A stretch of 64,000 nt of DNA from Nitrosomonas supralitoralis (GCF_003011925.2 NZ_PXXU01000005.1:55345-119344), one strand, 5' to 3'; positions 9,962-20,560 are shown, counted from the stretch's first letter. Notes: generated by a model not told the origin, from the sequence alone. Numbers and translations are program-made.

Positions 9962-10822
9962 ATGGATTCACAGAAAAAATTTTCCCCAACTTTCAGTTTT
10001 GAGCTTTTTCCACCGCAAACTCAACAAGGTATCGAAAGATTACGACTAACGCGTCAGCAGTTGGCGCAGTTAAATCCCAAATTTTTTTCTGTAACGTTTG
10101 GTGCGGGAGGCTCAACTCGTGAACGGACATTTGAAACAGTACTGGAAATTCAGTCGGAAGGACATGTTGTTGCACCTCATCTGTCTTGCATCGGCTCAAC
10201 GCATCAAAATATCCGCATTATTCTGGAAAAATATTATCAGGTAGGTATTCGGCATATTGTTGCTCTGCGCGGCGATCTACCATCGGGTATGGCGCAAGCT
10301 GGAGAATTTCGTTATGCCAGCGAGTTGGTTGCTTTTATCCGGCAAGAGTTCGGTTCATCATTTCATATTGAGGTGGCTGCTTATCCGGAATATCATCCAC
10401 AAGCTCGGTCTGCGCAAACGGATTTTGATAATTTTAAACGTAAAGTTGAATTAGGAGCAAATTCGGCAATTACCCAGTATTTTTATAATGCTGATGCTTA
10501 TTTTCATTTCGTAGAGTCTTGCGAAGCAGCGAAATTAAATATTCCAATAGTGCCCGGGATTATGCCCATTAATAAATTTTCGCAGCTAGTTAGATTTTCA
10601 GATACTTGCGGCGCCGAGATTCCTCGGTGGATACGCAGGAAGCTAGAGGGGTATAGTGATGATAATGCTTCCATTCAAGCGTTTGGTTTGGATATTGTGA
10701 CTGATCTCTGCGAGCGATTATTAAAAGCGGGGGCGCCCGGATTGCATTTTTATACTTTAAATTCAGCGCATCTAACCTCTACTATTTGGCAGCGGCTTAA
10801 TTTTAAAGAAAACGCGCAGTAA
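9962..10822 (+). CDS. metF: 5,10-methylenetetrahydrofolate reductase
   Basis: Flavin enzyme reducing methylene-THF to methyl-THF for methionine synthesis. 286 residues, typical bacterial length. FSFELFPPQ near the start (with the catalytic Glu), FSVTFGAGGSTRERTFETV, VPGIMPI and the C-terminal GAPGLHFYTLN are all family motifs. It lies 143 bases after ahcY without its own obvious riboswitch. The ribosome-binding site is weak, but the start matches the family N-terminus. Context: completes the SAM-methionine-folate cycle begun by metK. Confidence 0.95.
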   Translation: MDSQKKFSPTFSFELFPPQTQQGIERLRLTRQQLAQLNPKFFSVTFGAGGSTRERTFETVLEIQSEGHVVAPHLSCIGSTHQNIRIILEKYYQVGIRHIVALRGDLPSGMAQAGEFRYASELVAFIRQEFGSSFHIEVAAYPEYHPQARSAQTDFDNFKRKVELGANSAITQYFYNADAYFHFVESCEAAKLNIPIVPGIMPINKFSQLVRFSDTCGAEIPRWIRRKLEGYSDDNASIQAFGLDIVTDLCERLLKAGAPGLHFYTLNSAHLTSTIWQRLNFKENAQ

Positions 10823-10989
10823 TTAGCTTTATTTTTACTTATCATAATAGTAGTCATTATAAACTTCGGGCAATTGGTAACTGATTGTCACTAGCAATGT
10901 ATTCGGAATGATCTTTTTCTTGGTTGAGTAAGCCGGTATATAATGATTATCAATAATCTGATTAAAATAAAAAAGCACGAGGTTATCAC

Positions 10990-11679
10990 ATGAAAGAGAA
11001 AAATACCGCTGTCGATGAGTTGATTGTGGAAGCACCCGCACCAGAGACAATTACTCCAGATGTATCAACTATGGACGCATGTGTCGAACATGCCAGAATA
11101 GTTAAGAGCACGCAGCTTGAGTTGATTAAAAGCAAGAATTATGATTTTGCTCCAGAATTTTACGAAATGACAATTCAACTGTACCTGTTGGGTGCTATGT
11201 GGAAATTTGCGGAAAACCTGGGAAATTCAGAGCAAGCGCGTGAGATTGCCTTTGCAGCTTTGCAAACTATGTTAATTCAAGATGGTCTACATAAACAGAA
11301 AGCGATCAAACGTATTGAGTTTCTGAGAAAAATGTCCAAATTGGAAGAGGATCATAATGCCTTGGCGGTAGCCATCGGCTATGAATCTGAAATGGGTGAC
11401 AGCAGTCTGGCCGAAGTATTTGATCACTATGTTGACGAAACACAGGTGTCTGGAGCTTTCTGGCGATTATATGACCGTGGCAGAAAAATAATGCTTTATG
11501 GCGGCTTGCTGTTAGCTTTCTTAGTAATTTGGTTTGTAACTTTGTTCATGCCAGGAAACAGCACAATCGCAATTCTTGCGGCTGGACTTATTGCTGCGGC
11601 ACTTTTTGTTATACCAGTATTTTTGATCGGTATCTTTATATATCGCACAAGAATAAAAAAAAACAAAAAAGTCAATTAA
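10990..11679 (+). CDS. Unknown protein with two C-terminal membrane segments
   Basis: 229 residues, family not recognised. Residues ~1-165 are soluble and mostly helical, with an acidic N-terminus. Two hydrophobic segments follow: LYGGLLLAFLVIWFVTLF (~170-190) and IAILAAGLIAAALFVIPVFL (~196-220), and the protein ends in a basic RIKKNKKVN tail. The likely topology is a cytosolic helical domain anchored by a C-terminal hairpin. It sits alone between metF and folD on the same strand and may be cotranscribed with either. No catalytic motif was seen. Confidence 0.7.
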   Translation: MKEKNTAVDELIVEAPAPETITPDVSTMDACVEHARIVKSTQLELIKSKNYDFAPEFYEMTIQLYLLGAMWKFAENLGNSEQAREIAFAALQTMLIQDGLHKQKAIKRIEFLRKMSKLEEDHNALAVAIGYESEMGDSSLAEVFDHYVDETQVSGAFWRLYDRGRKIMLYGGLLLAFLVIWFVTLFMPGNSTIAILAAGLIAAALFVIPVFLIGIFIYRTRIKKNKKVN

Positions 11680-11770
11680 TCTTGGTTATAAGTTGTTACT
11701 AATATGCCCCATCTCATCCAACTTTATCGAAAACTTCAGCAGAATGATTCAACTGACGGTTAACAAATAG

Positions 11771-12637
11771 ATGTCTGCTCATATACTTGATGGCAAGAAA
11801 ATCGCCGAATTGGTACGTGCTGAATGGAAACTTCGTGCTGATAAACTCATTAAATCGGACGTCAAGCCAGGCTTGGCTGTGATTATTGTTGGCAATAATG
11901 CGGCGTCAGCGATTTATGTTAAGAATAAAATCAAAGCATGTGGCGATATTGGGATTTATTCTGAAGTACATAGCTTCCCAGAGCATGCAGAACTGGATGA
12001 GGTATTGGATTGTATTCAATCACTGAATGAAAATCCTAATATTCACGGTATTTTAGTTCAATTGCCACTCCCAGCACATTTTGAAAATAATCGCGTCATC
12101 ACTTCTATTGCTATAGAGAAAGATGTGGATGGTTTTCATCTCTATAACGTAGGTGCATTAGTTACCGGAAACACTGTCTTTTCACCTTGCACTCCCTATG
12201 GTGTTATGATGATGTTGAAAGAAAACCGCGTCCCAATTGAAGGTCAGCACGCAGTTGTGGTTGGGCGCAGCAATATTGTTGGGAAACCAATGGCATTGAT
12301 GTTATTAGAACAAGGGGCTACAGTTACTATTTGTACTTCAAAAACACATGATTTGTCGCAATTTACTAAGGCTGCTGATATTTTGGTAGTCGCAACGGGT
12401 AAGCCGCGCATGATTACTGCTAAAATGGTGAAACCGGGTGCGGTAGTAATTGATGTAGGCATCAATCGATTGCCCGATGGCAAGCTCTGTGGCGATGTCG
12501 ATTTTGAATCAGTTAAAGAGACGGCCAGTTACATTACGCCAGTTCCTGGAGGAGTAGGGCCTATGACGATTACCATGCTGTTGTGTAATACTATCTTGGC
12601 CGCTGAACGTGCCCAAGTCGGTATTAAGAAACCGTAA
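11771..12637 (+). CDS. folD: Methylenetetrahydrofolate dehydrogenase / cyclohydrolase
   Basis: Bifunctional folate enzyme interconverting 5,10-methylene-THF and 10-formyl-THF with NADP. 288 residues. [18 protein letters not shown] carries the catalytic Lys. [40 protein letters not shown] and the C-terminal [18 protein letters not shown] are signature blocks. Its product is the substrate of MetF encoded one gene upstream. Confidence 0.96.
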   Translation: MSAHILDGKKIAELVRAEWKLRADKLIKSDVKPGLAVIIVGNNAASAIYVKNKIKACGDIGIYSEVHSFPEHAELDEVLDCIQSLNENPNIHGILVQLPLPAHFENNRVITSIAIEKDVDGFHLYNVGALVTGNTVFSPCTPYGVMMMLKENRVPIEGQHAVVVGRSNIVGKPMALMLLEQGATVTICTSKTHDLSQFTKAADILVVATGKPRMITAKMVKPGAVVIDVGINRLPDGKLCGDVDFESVKETASYITPVPGGVGPMTITMLLCNTILAAERAQVGIKKP

Positions 12638-12668
12638 GCCATTTAACCTTTAATGAGTATGCTTGGAA

Positions 12669-15329
12669 ATGGAATTGCAACCTGATATTGATCCGCAGGA
12701 AACACAGGAATGGTTGGATGCGTTAGATTCAGTTATTGCCAGTGCTGGTGGGGAACGTGCTCACTTTCTGCTTGAAAAATTGATTGAGAAAGCACGCCGC
12801 TCGGGTGCTTATTTACCGTATAGTGCAAGAACTGCCTATATCAACACGATTCCGACTGGTAAAGAAGAACGTTCACCCGGTAATAATGCTATTGAACACA
12901 GGATTCGATCGTATGTTCGCTGGAATGCCATGGCTATGGTGTTGCGTGCCAATAAAAAAAACAATGTCGGTGGACATATAGCAAGTTTTGCATCAGCGGC
13001 AACTCTCTATGATGTTGGTTACAATCATTTCTGGCACGCCCCGAGTGAAACTCATGGCGGCGACTTGGTTTATACTCAGGGACATTCTTCTCCGGGGACT
13101 TATGCGTATGCATTTCTTTTTGGAGAGCTAAGTCAGGAACAAATGGATAGTTTTCGCCAAGAAACGGGGGGGAATGGATTGTCTTCATATCCACATCCAT
13201 GGTTAATGCCCACTTTCTGGCAATTTCCAACTGTTTCAATGGGATTGGGGCCATTAATGGCGATTTATCAAGCACGGTTCATGAAATATCTCGGCAGCCG
13301 GGGATTGGTCAATACTGAAGAACGGAAAATCTGGGCATTCATGGGCGATGGTGAAATGGATGAGCCCGAGTCGCTCGGTGCAATTTCATTAGCATCTCGT
13401 GAAAATTTGGATAATCTCATTTTTGTAGTTAACTGTAATCTTCAGCGTCTAGATGGCCCAGTGCGTGGAAATGGTAAGATTATCCAAGAGTTGGAAGGTG
13501 CATTCCGAGGCGCTGGCTGGAATGTGATCAAAGTAATTTGGGGATCTTATTGGGATCCCTTATTGGCTAAAGATACTAAAGGTTTATTACAGAAACGCAT
13601 GATGGAGTGCGTGGATGGCCAATATCAGAACTTTAAATCGAGAGATGGTGCTTACGTGCGCGAGCACTTTTTTGGAAAATACCCTGAGTTATTGGAAATG
13701 GTTGCCAATATGTCGGATGACGATATCTGGCGCTTAAATAGAGGCGGACATGATCCTTATAAAGTATACGCTGCTTATGCTGCTGCGGTGAAACATACTG
13801 GCCAGCCTACGGTAATACTCGCTAAAACAATTAAAGGGTATGGCATGGGTGAAGCTGGTGAAGCGCAGAACATTACGCATCAGCAGAAAAAAATGGGGAC
13901 CACGTCACTAAAAGCGTTCCGTGACCGTTTTGGTTTGGATATTCCGGATGACAAGATTGATGAAGTACCTTATCTAACCTTTGCTAAAGATTCTCCGGAA
14001 AACGTTTATATGCAAGAGCGGCGTAAAATGCTGGGTGGTGCTTTCCATCGTCGTAAAACCAAGGCGCAGGCACTACAGGTTCCGCCTTTAGCCACTTTTG
14101 AATCGTTATTGAAAGCCAGCGCAGATGGGCATGAATCATCGACTACCATGGCCTATGTGCGCATTCTGAATATTTTGGTTAAAGATAAACAGATTGGTAA
14201 ACATATTGTACCGATTGTTGCCGATGAGTCTCGTACTTTTGGTATGGAGGGTATGTTTCGACAGCTGGGGATCTGGTCATCAGTTGGTCAATTATACACA
14301 CCACAGGATGCTGATCAGCTGATGTATTATAAAGAAGATAAGCATGGACAGATCCTGCAAGAAGGGATTTGTGAGGCGGGCGCAATGTCGTCCTGGATCG
14401 CGGCTGCGACCTCCTATAGTACGCATGGTATTCAGATGATTCCTTTTTTTATCTTTTACTCTATGTTTGGTTTTCAGCGCATCGGTGATTTGGCCTGGGC
14501 TGCAGGAGATATGCGTTGCCGCGGATTTTTGATGGGAGGAACGGCGGGGCGTACGACGTTGAATGGAGAAGGACTGCAGCATGAAGATGGTCATAGCCAT
14601 ATTGTTGCTTCAACGATCCCAAACTGCGTATCGTATGATCCGGCATTTGCATATGAACTGGCTGTCATTATTCAGGATGGATTACGTCGAATGTATCAGG
14701 AGCAAGAAGATATTTATTATTACATTACAGTAATGAATGAAAACTACTCGCATCCCGAAATGCCCGCCGGAGCCGAGAAAAACATTCTACATGGAATGTA
14801 TTTGTTCAAATCAGGAAGTAAGAGAAGCAAAAGTCCACGCGTTCAATTATTGGGTGCGGGTACCATACTGCGCGAAGTGATCGCCGCTGCCGAAATACTC
14901 AACCAAGAATATAATATTAATGCCGATATTTGGAGTGTAACCAGTTTCAATGAATTAAGGCGTGAGGCATTGGACGTTATGCGCTGGAATATGTTGCATC
15001 CTACGCAACCGGCCAAACAATCGCATGTGGAGAATTGTCTTAAGGGACGTGAAGGGCCTGTAGTCGCCGCAACCGACTATATGAAAATTTATGCCGATCA
15101 AATTCGTGAATTTGTTCCAGGAAGATATTGTGTTCTGGGAACGGATGGTTTTGGTCGTTCTGATACACGTGAAAAATTACGTCATTTTTTCGAAGTAGAT
15201 CGTTTTTATATTACCATTGCGGCACTCAAGGCACTTTCGGAAGAAGGGGAAGTTTCAAATCAGCAGGTTGCGGAAGCCATACAAAAATATGGTATCGATC
15301 CTGAGAAACCCAATCCCGCAATAAGTTGA
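12669..15329 (+). CDS. aceE: Pyruvate dehydrogenase E1 component (homodimeric type)
   Basis: Thiamine-diphosphate-dependent decarboxylase of the pyruvate dehydrogenase complex. About 886 residues, the size of the single-chain homodimeric E1 of proteobacteria. GDGEMDEPESLGAISLASRE (residues ~228-247) with a downstream NCNLQ is the TPP/Mg motif. HEDGHSHI and the C-terminal GTDGFGRSDTR are family-typical. The ATG at 12669 is assumed, and an in-frame TTG at 12663 is an alternative. E2 follows after 90 bases. No E3 (lpd) gene lies in this window, so it must be encoded elsewhere. Confidence 0.96.
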   Translation: MELQPDIDPQETQEWLDALDSVIASAGGERAHFLLEKLIEKARRSGAYLPYSARTAYINTIPTGKEERSPGNNAIEHRIRSYVRWNAMAMVLRANKKNNVGGHIASFASAATLYDVGYNHFWHAPSETHGGDLVYTQGHSSPGTYAYAFLFGELSQEQMDSFRQETGGNGLSSYPHPWLMPTFWQFPTVSMGLGPLMAIYQARFMKYLGSRGLVNTEERKIWAFMGDGEMDEPESLGAISLASRENLDNLIFVVNCNLQRLDGPVRGNGKIIQELEGAFRGAGWNVIKVIWGSYWDPLLAKDTKGLLQKRMMECVDGQYQNFKSRDGAYVREHFFGKYPELLEMVANMSDDDIWRLNRGGHDPYKVYAAYAAAVKHTGQPTVILAKTIKGYGMGEAGEAQNITHQQKKMGTTSLKAFRDRFGLDIPDDKIDEVPYLTFAKDSPENVYMQERRKMLGGAFHRRKTKAQALQVPPLATFESLLKASADGHESSTTMAYVRILNILVKDKQIGKHIVPIVADESRTFGMEGMFRQLGIWSSVGQLYTPQDADQLMYYKEDKHGQILQEGICEAGAMSSWIAAATSYSTHGIQMIPFFIFYSMFGFQRIGDLAWAAGDMRCRGFLMGGTAGRTTLNGEGLQHEDGHSHIVASTIPNCVSYDPAFAYELAVIIQDGLRRMYQEQEDIYYYITVMNENYSHPEMPAGAEKNILHGMYLFKSGSKRSKSPRVQLLGAGTILREVIAAAEILNQEYNINADIWSVTSFNELRREALDVMRWNMLHPTQPAKQSHVENCLKGREGPVVAATDYMKIYADQIREFVPGRYCVLGTDGFGRSDTREKLRHFFEVDRFYITIAALKALSEEGEVSNQQVAEAIQKYGIDPEKPNPAIS

Positions 15330-15419
15330 GTTGAAAATGAATATGTAAAATACTAATTGATTGCTTAAGCTTAAGCCTTGCATCTTTATTTTTTTGGCGG
15401 AGTAATTTGAGGAAAGTAT

Positions 15420-16730
15420 GTGTCTGAATTGAAAAAAGTCTTTATTCCTGATATTGGGGACTTCAAAGACGTTCCTGTTATCGATATCCTAATTAAAGCG
15501 GGCGATGCTGTTAATGCAGAGGATTCGTTGATTACATTGGAATCCGATAAGGCCACTATTGAGATTCCGTCGCCCTATACCGGTTTAATCAAGGAAATTT
15601 TTGTCAAATCCGGTGATAAGGTATCGGAAGGTAAGGCAATTTTAACTATTGAAGACTCCAGCGAGACGCAGGCGGAGACGTCCTCTCAAGACAAAGGGAA
15701 AAAAAATATATCCAAGGATGTCGCTATAGTTCAGCCTGAAGTGGAAGTCAAGCCGATTGCGCCTCAACAAGTGCAAAACAAGCCTCAACAATTATCATCC
15801 GAAAATAATGTGCCTTCTAAGGCACATGCCAGTCCTTCAATTCGCCGCTTTGCGCGAGAACTTGGTGTTAATCTGGAATTAATTACAGGAAGTGGCCCTA
15901 AACATCGTATTCTGAAGGAAGATGTGCAAGCATATGTCAAGGCAGAATTTTCGAAGCCCCTGAAGAGTGGTTCTGGTGCGATGCTTGATTTTCTGCCATG
16001 GCCAGAAGTTAATTTCGCTAAATATGGCTCAATAGAGTTAAAAAAACTGACGCGAATCAAACAAATTTCTGGTGCTAATTTGCATCGTAATTGGGTAATG
16101 ATTCCACATGTAACTCAATTTGACGAAGCGGATATCACTGAGCTGGAGGTATTGCGAAAAGACTCCAACGATAATCAGAAAGGCAACAAAGTGAAACTGA
16201 CTTTGCTGGCATTTTTAATGAAGGCTTTAACCGCATCATTAAAAAAATTTCCAGAGATTAACGCCTCTATCGATAATAATGCAGATGGTGATATCAGTTT
16301 AATCATCAAACATTATTATCACTTAGGCTTTGCTGTAGATACGGCGAATGGGTTAGTTGTGCCTGTAATAAAGGATGTCGATCAAAAAGGAATTATTGCG
16401 ATTGCCGAAGAATTAACTAAACTCTCTTCATTGGCACGCGAAGGCAAATTAAAACCCACCGACATGCAAGGTGCGAGTTTCACCATATCGAGTCTGGGAG
16501 GAATTGGAGGAACAGCATTTACTCCAATTATCAATGCTCCTGAGGTCGCTATATTGGGTATTTCGAAAGCTAGCATTAAACCGGTTTATCGGGACCAACA
16601 ATTTGTCCCGCGCTTAATACTTCCTTTGTCATTTTCTTACGATCATCGCGTCATTGATGGCGCCACTGCAGCGCGTTTTACCAAGTATTTGTCCGAAGTG
16701 TTGACAGATATGCGGCTTGCTTTACTATGA
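15420..16730 (+). CDS. aceF: Dihydrolipoamide acetyltransferase (pyruvate dehydrogenase E2)
   Basis: Core acetyltransferase of the pyruvate dehydrogenase complex. 436 residues. One lipoyl domain (~1-78, lipoyl-Lys in LESDKATIEIPSP) is followed by a Pro/Gln/Lys-rich linker, a peripheral-subunit-binding domain (~140-178, SPSIRRFARELGVNL) and the catalytic domain ending in SYDHRVIDGATAARF with the active His. Only a single lipoyl domain is present, against two or three in some relatives. The start is GTG at 15420, preceded by GAGGAAAG at good spacing. Confidence 0.95.
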   Translation: MSELKKVFIPDIGDFKDVPVIDILIKAGDAVNAEDSLITLESDKATIEIPSPYTGLIKEIFVKSGDKVSEGKAILTIEDSSETQAETSSQDKGKKNISKDVAIVQPEVEVKPIAPQQVQNKPQQLSSENNVPSKAHASPSIRRFARELGVNLELITGSGPKHRILKEDVQAYVKAEFSKPLKSGSGAMLDFLPWPEVNFAKYGSIELKKLTRIKQISGANLHRNWVMIPHVTQFDEADITELEVLRKDSNDNQKGNKVKLTLLAFLMKALTASLKKFPEINASIDNNADGDISLIIKHYYHLGFAVDTANGLVVPVIKDVDQKGIIAIAEELTKLSSLAREGKLKPTDMQGASFTISSLGGIGGTAFTPIINAPEVAILGISKASIKPVYRDQQFVPRLILPLSFSYDHRVIDGATAARFTKYLSEVLTDMRLALL

Positions 16731-16761
16731 AGTATTTCCTAAATCTTAATGTTGATTACAG

Positions 16762-17439
16762 GTGGAAATTATCGATAAGTTTCCCCTGATTGGAATCTAT
16801 GGCGGAACATTTGATCCTATTCATTATGGTCACTTGCGAATTGCAGAAGAATTGTTAGATATTGCAGGTTTGAGGCGCATATTTTTTGTACCATCCGGTG
16901 CGCCACGGTTGCGGGTTGCGCCGGCCGCATCAAGGGGTCACCGATCAGCCATGGTACGTTTAGCAATTCAGGATAACACTAAGTTTTCTCTTGACGAGCG
17001 TGAGGTAAATCGTCCTGGTGTTAGCACAACAATTCAATCGCTACGTGAATTTAGATGTGAACTCGGTGATAATGCGACGCTTTGTTTTATTTTGGGGATC
17101 GATGCATTTGTTAAGATAAATCAATGGACTGAATGGCAGGAGTTATTTGCTTTGTGCCATATTATTTTAGTTGATCGCCCAGGTTATGTTTCTATCAACG
17201 AACATAAAGCATTGTCGAAGGTGGTGCGAAAGGAATTTTTATCTCGCTCCGTAGCGTATTCCGGAGATCTCGGATCACAACCCAATGGTTTTATTTACAC
17301 CGCACAGACATCGTTGCTGGAGATTTCAGCCTCGCATATACGATCGTTGATAAAAAATGGGAAAAGCATACGATATTTGTTGCCCGAGAATGTCGTTGAT
17401 TATATTAAATCCAATCGATTATACACCGGAAATTTATGA
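16762..17439 (+). CDS. nadD: Nicotinate-nucleotide adenylyltransferase
   Basis: Transfers AMP to nicotinate mononucleotide in NAD synthesis. 225 residues, usual length. GIYGGTFDPIHYGHLRIAEE contains the (H/T)xGH nucleotidyltransferase motif, and the C-terminal SASHIRSLI carries the ISSTxIR-like block. GTG start at 16762. The stop overlaps rsfS by four bases, a conserved nadD-rsfS coupling. Confidence 0.94.
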   Translation: MEIIDKFPLIGIYGGTFDPIHYGHLRIAEELLDIAGLRRIFFVPSGAPRLRVAPAASRGHRSAMVRLAIQDNTKFSLDEREVNRPGVSTTIQSLREFRCELGDNATLCFILGIDAFVKINQWTEWQELFALCHIILVDRPGYVSINEHKALSKVVRKEFLSRSVAYSGDLGSQPNGFIYTAQTSLLEISASHIRSLIKNGKSIRYLLPENVVDYIKSNRLYTGNL

Positions 17440-17783
17440 ATTCTGAAAAGCTTATCGCGGTCATTATTGATGCACTGGAGGAAATCAAAGCGCATGATAT
17501 TGATATAATCAATGTTGCAAAAATAACTTCGATGTTTGAATACATCATTATTGCCAGCGCGGATTCGACCCGCCAGACGAAATCTCTGGCAAACAATGTG
17601 CAAGTAAAAGTCAAAGCTGCAGGAGGAAGCGTATTCAGTGTCGAAGGAGAGCAGACTGGCGAATGGCTGCTTGTTGATTTGGGCGATGTAATTGTTCATA
17701 TCATGTTACCGACTGTTCGAGAATACTACAATTTAAAAGCATTATGGTCCGGTCAGAGCGAATCCCCATCTAATCGTACATAA
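17436..17783 (+). CDS. rsfS: Ribosome silencing factor
   Basis: Small protein binding L14 to block subunit joining under poor nutrition. 115 residues. DIDIINVAKITSMFEYIIIA, SADSTRQTKSLANNV and EGEQTGEWLLVDLGDVIVHI are typical of the RsfS/Iojap family. Overlaps the end of nadD by four bases and is followed 12 bases later by rlmH. Confidence 0.94.
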   Translation: MNSEKLIAVIIDALEEIKAHDIDIINVAKITSMFEYIIIASADSTRQTKSLANNVQVKVKAAGGSVFSVEGEQTGEWLLVDLGDVIVHIMLPTVREYYNLKALWSGQSESPSNRT

Positions 17784-17795
17784 TTTTTCCAGATT

Positions 17796-18266
17796 ATGAA
17801 ATGTTGCATAGTCGCAGTCGGGCATAAGATGCCGGATTGGATCAACGCTGGCTATCTTGAGTATATCAAGCGTATACCACGTGAAATTTCAGTGAATTTG
17901 ATTGAAATTAAGCCAGAAAAGCGTATCGCTGGAAAACCAACTGAACAACTTCTTTTAGCAGAATATCAACGTATACGCTCAGTTTTACCACATCATTGTC
18001 AAGTCAAAGTTTTGGATGAAGGTGGGAAGCAATGGACAACAAAACAATTTGCCATTGAAATACAGGGATGGATGGAATGTGGTGATGCGATTGCATTTGT
18101 TATTGGCGGGGCCGATGGCCTACATAGTGATATCAAGCACGCATCTAACGAACTGATTGCCCTATCAAAATTCACACTGCCTCATGGACTTGCTCGTGTT
18201 GTACTGGCAGAGCAACTCTATCGGGCCATATCAATTATTAAAAAACATCCTTACCATAGAGATTAA
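17796..18266 (+). CDS. rlmH: 23S rRNA pseudouridine-1915 N3-methyltransferase
   Basis: SPOUT-class SAM-dependent methyltransferase acting on 70S ribosomes. 156 residues. The knotted SAM site is seen in FVIGGADGL, followed by [22 protein letters not shown] and the invariant C-terminal tail KKHPYHRD. Third member of the nadD-rsfS-rlmH run. Confidence 0.95.
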   Translation: MKCCIVAVGHKMPDWINAGYLEYIKRIPREISVNLIEIKPEKRIAGKPTEQLLLAEYQRIRSVLPHHCQVKVLDEGGKQWTTKQFAIEIQGWMECGDAIAFVIGGADGLHSDIKHASNELIALSKFTLPHGLARVVLAEQLYRAISIIKKHPYHRD

Positions 18267-18294
18267 AAAGTGAAGATGCGCTAAACTCACTTTT
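18265..18294 (+). terminator. Possible terminator after rlmH
   Basis: AAAAGTGA (18266-18273) and TCACTTTT (18287-18294) form an 8-bp stem with a 13-base loop directly at the rlmH stop. The stem is A/T-rich with only a short T run, so termination is likely inefficient. Partial read-through into maf is possible. Confidence 0.4.
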
Positions 18295-18377
18295 CAGTCT
18301 TAATTCAGTTACGATAGTTAAACTGTTATCGATATTAAAAACTTGCGTATTTATTGATTAAGACTGTATTGATAGAA

Positions 18378-18995
18378 ATGTTTCCTAAAAATCAGATATA
18401 TCTTGCATCAAGAAGCCCTAGAAGACGTGAATTATTAAGTCAAATTGGTGTGAGATTTAATCTTTTATTGATGCGTGAAACATCAGGTCGTACCATTGAT
18501 ATCGATGAACGACCGCTTGAAACAGAAACACCTGCTGATTATATTTATCGAATTACGCAACTGAAAGCTAATGAAAGTTGGAAGAGGCTATTACAACGTC
18601 GATTGCCGATAGCTCCTGTTTTGGTCGCGGATACGATTGTCACGATTGACGGTTGTATTCTAGGAAAACCCAGAGACAAAATGCACGCAGAAGATATGTT
18701 AAGAAACTTATCCGGGCGATCACATCAGGTATTAACAACTATCGGAGTTGGAATCAAGGACAACATTCAACTCAAACTTTCGACCTCAACCGTACGATTC
18801 CGTGAAATAAGCGAGCATGAAATACGTCGATACCTAGAAAATAATAATATCCTGGATAAAGCGGGTGCTTATGCGATACAAGGTATGGCGGCCACATTTA
18901 TTGTTGAAATATCAGGCAGCTATAGTGGGATTATGGGCCTTCCACTGTATGAAACTGCACAATTGCTGGAGGAAGTGGGAATAGAAGTTACTTAG
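18378..18995 (+). CDS. maf: Maf-family nucleoside triphosphate pyrophosphatase
   Basis: House-cleaning hydrolase of non-canonical or m7G/dTTP-type nucleotides. About 205 residues from ATG 18378 (MFPKNQIYLASRSPRR). A TTG at 18354 in frame would add eight residues. LASRSPRRRELL is the phosphate-binding signature, ADTIVTIDGCILGKP the metal/catalytic block, and YSGIMGLPLYET the C-terminal block. It sits between rlmH and rng as in many betaproteobacteria. The exact nucleotide specificity (Maf versus YceF type) cannot be settled by eye. Confidence 0.92.
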   Translation: MFPKNQIYLASRSPRRRELLSQIGVRFNLLLMRETSGRTIDIDERPLETETPADYIYRITQLKANESWKRLLQRRLPIAPVLVADTIVTIDGCILGKPRDKMHAEDMLRNLSGRSHQVLTTIGVGIKDNIQLKLSTSTVRFREISEHEIRRYLENNNILDKAGAYAIQGMAATFIVEISGSYSGIMGLPLYETAQLLEEVGIEVT

Positions 18996-19105
18996 TTGAT
19001 ATCAAGCTTAAGATTTTCCTTAACTCAAGATACTTTCGACGAATACTGTAATAATCTTTGGCTCTTAAAATTAATGCCTGATTTTTATAATAATACATAT
19101 TGAAT

Positions 19106-20560
19106 ATGAGTAACGAGATACTAGTCAATATTACCCCACAAGAAACTAGGGTAGCCATACTTGAGCAAGGTGTAACGCAAGAACTTCATATTGAGCGCAC
19201 CAGTGGACGTGGAATCGTAGGAAATATTTATAACGGTCGCGTGAGTCGTGTATTACCAGGTATGCAATCCGCATTTGTAGATATTGGTCTTGATCGGGCA
19301 GCATTTTTGCATGTAGCGGATATCCGCGATTCAAATGCCGAAGGTGATGCAACGAAACCTATTGAAAAATTACTCTACGAAGGCAATAGTATTTTAGTCC
19401 AAGTGATCAAAGATGCAATTAGCACCAAAGGCGCTCGTCTTTCTACTCAAATAAGTCTGGCGGGACGTTTGTTAGTTTATCTACCGCAAGAATCCCATAT
19501 TGGTATTTCGCAACGCATCGAAGATGACGGTGAGCGCGAGTTATTGCGTGAAAAGCTACAAAAAATTCTTCCTGAAAATGAGAATGGTGGTTATATTATT
19601 CGAACCATGGCAGAAGCCGCAAATGAAAGCGATTTACGTGCGGACCTCGAATATCTGCACCGTTTATGGCGTGACATTCAGCAAAAATCTGCGACTATTT
19701 CAGCGCCAGTATTACTATATCAGGATTTAGATCTTAGTCATCGTGTACTGCGCGATTTTGTCGATGAAGACACTACTCAAATTCTTGTGGATTCGCGTGA
19801 GAACTCCCAAAAACTGGTGAAGTTTGCACAAAATTACATGACGTGCATCGCGGAGCGGATAACTTTGTATACCGGCGATCGACCGCTATTTGACTTGTAC
19901 GCAGTTGAAGAAGAAATTGAAAGATCTTTAGCCAAGCGAGTTAATTTAAAGTCTGGCGGATATCTAATCATCGATCAAACTGAAGCGCTTACCACTATGG
20001 ATGTTAATACTGGCGGTTTTATTGGCGTGCGCAATTTCGACGATACAGTTTTTAAAACAAATCTTGAGGCAGCCCAAGTAATCGCTAGACAACTACGTAT
20101 GCGTAATCTGGGAGGGATCATCATCATTGACTTTATCGATATGGAATCCGAGGATCATAGAATTGCGGTCCTGGCTGAATTCAACAAAGCTTTGTCAAAA
20201 GATCGAACACGTATCACCGTCAATGGTTTTAGTGTGCTGGGACTAGTTGAAATGACGCGCAAGCGTACTCGCGAGAGTCTGGCACATGTGTTATGTGAGA
20301 CCTGTCCAACTTGTAAAGGGCGAGGGGAAATCAGGACGGCACAGACCATTTGCTACGAGATTTTGCGAGAGCTACTTCGAGAATCGCGGCAATTTGAAGC
20401 GAATGAATTTAGAATTCTGGCATCACAACAAGTCATTGATATGTTTCTTGACGAAGAATCACAGAGTTTGGCTCAGCTAGGCGACTTCATAGCCAAGCCC
20501 ATAAGCTTGCAAATCGAAGAATCTTACTCACAAGAACAATATGATGTGATATTGATGTAA
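19106..20560 (+). CDS. rng: Ribonuclease G
   Basis: Endoribonuclease processing 16S rRNA 5' ends and some mRNAs. About 484 residues, the length of RNase G rather than the ~1000-residue RNase E. S1-like domain ~37-125 (GNIYNGRVSRVLPGMQSAFVDIGL), catalytic DNase-I-like domain with DQTEALTTMDVNTG and IIIIDFIDM, zinc-link CETCPTC (~394-400) and no long acidic tail. Start ATG 19106, with TTG 19100 as an alternative. Last gene of the nadD-rng run. Confidence 0.94.
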   Translation: MSNEILVNITPQETRVAILEQGVTQELHIERTSGRGIVGNIYNGRVSRVLPGMQSAFVDIGLDRAAFLHVADIRDSNAEGDATKPIEKLLYEGNSILVQVIKDAISTKGARLSTQISLAGRLLVYLPQESHIGISQRIEDDGERELLREKLQKILPENENGGYIIRTMAEAANESDLRADLEYLHRLWRDIQQKSATISAPVLLYQDLDLSHRVLRDFVDEDTTQILVDSRENSQKLVKFAQNYMTCIAERITLYTGDRPLFDLYAVEEEIERSLAKRVNLKSGGYLIIDQTEALTTMDVNTGGFIGVRNFDDTVFKTNLEAAQVIARQLRMRNLGGIIIIDFIDMESEDHRIAVLAEFNKALSKDRTRITVNGFSVLGLVEMTRKRTRESLAHVLCETCPTCKGRGEIRTAQTICYEILRELLRESRQFEANEFRILASQQVIDMFLDEESQSLAQLGDFIAKPISLQIEESYSQEQYDVILM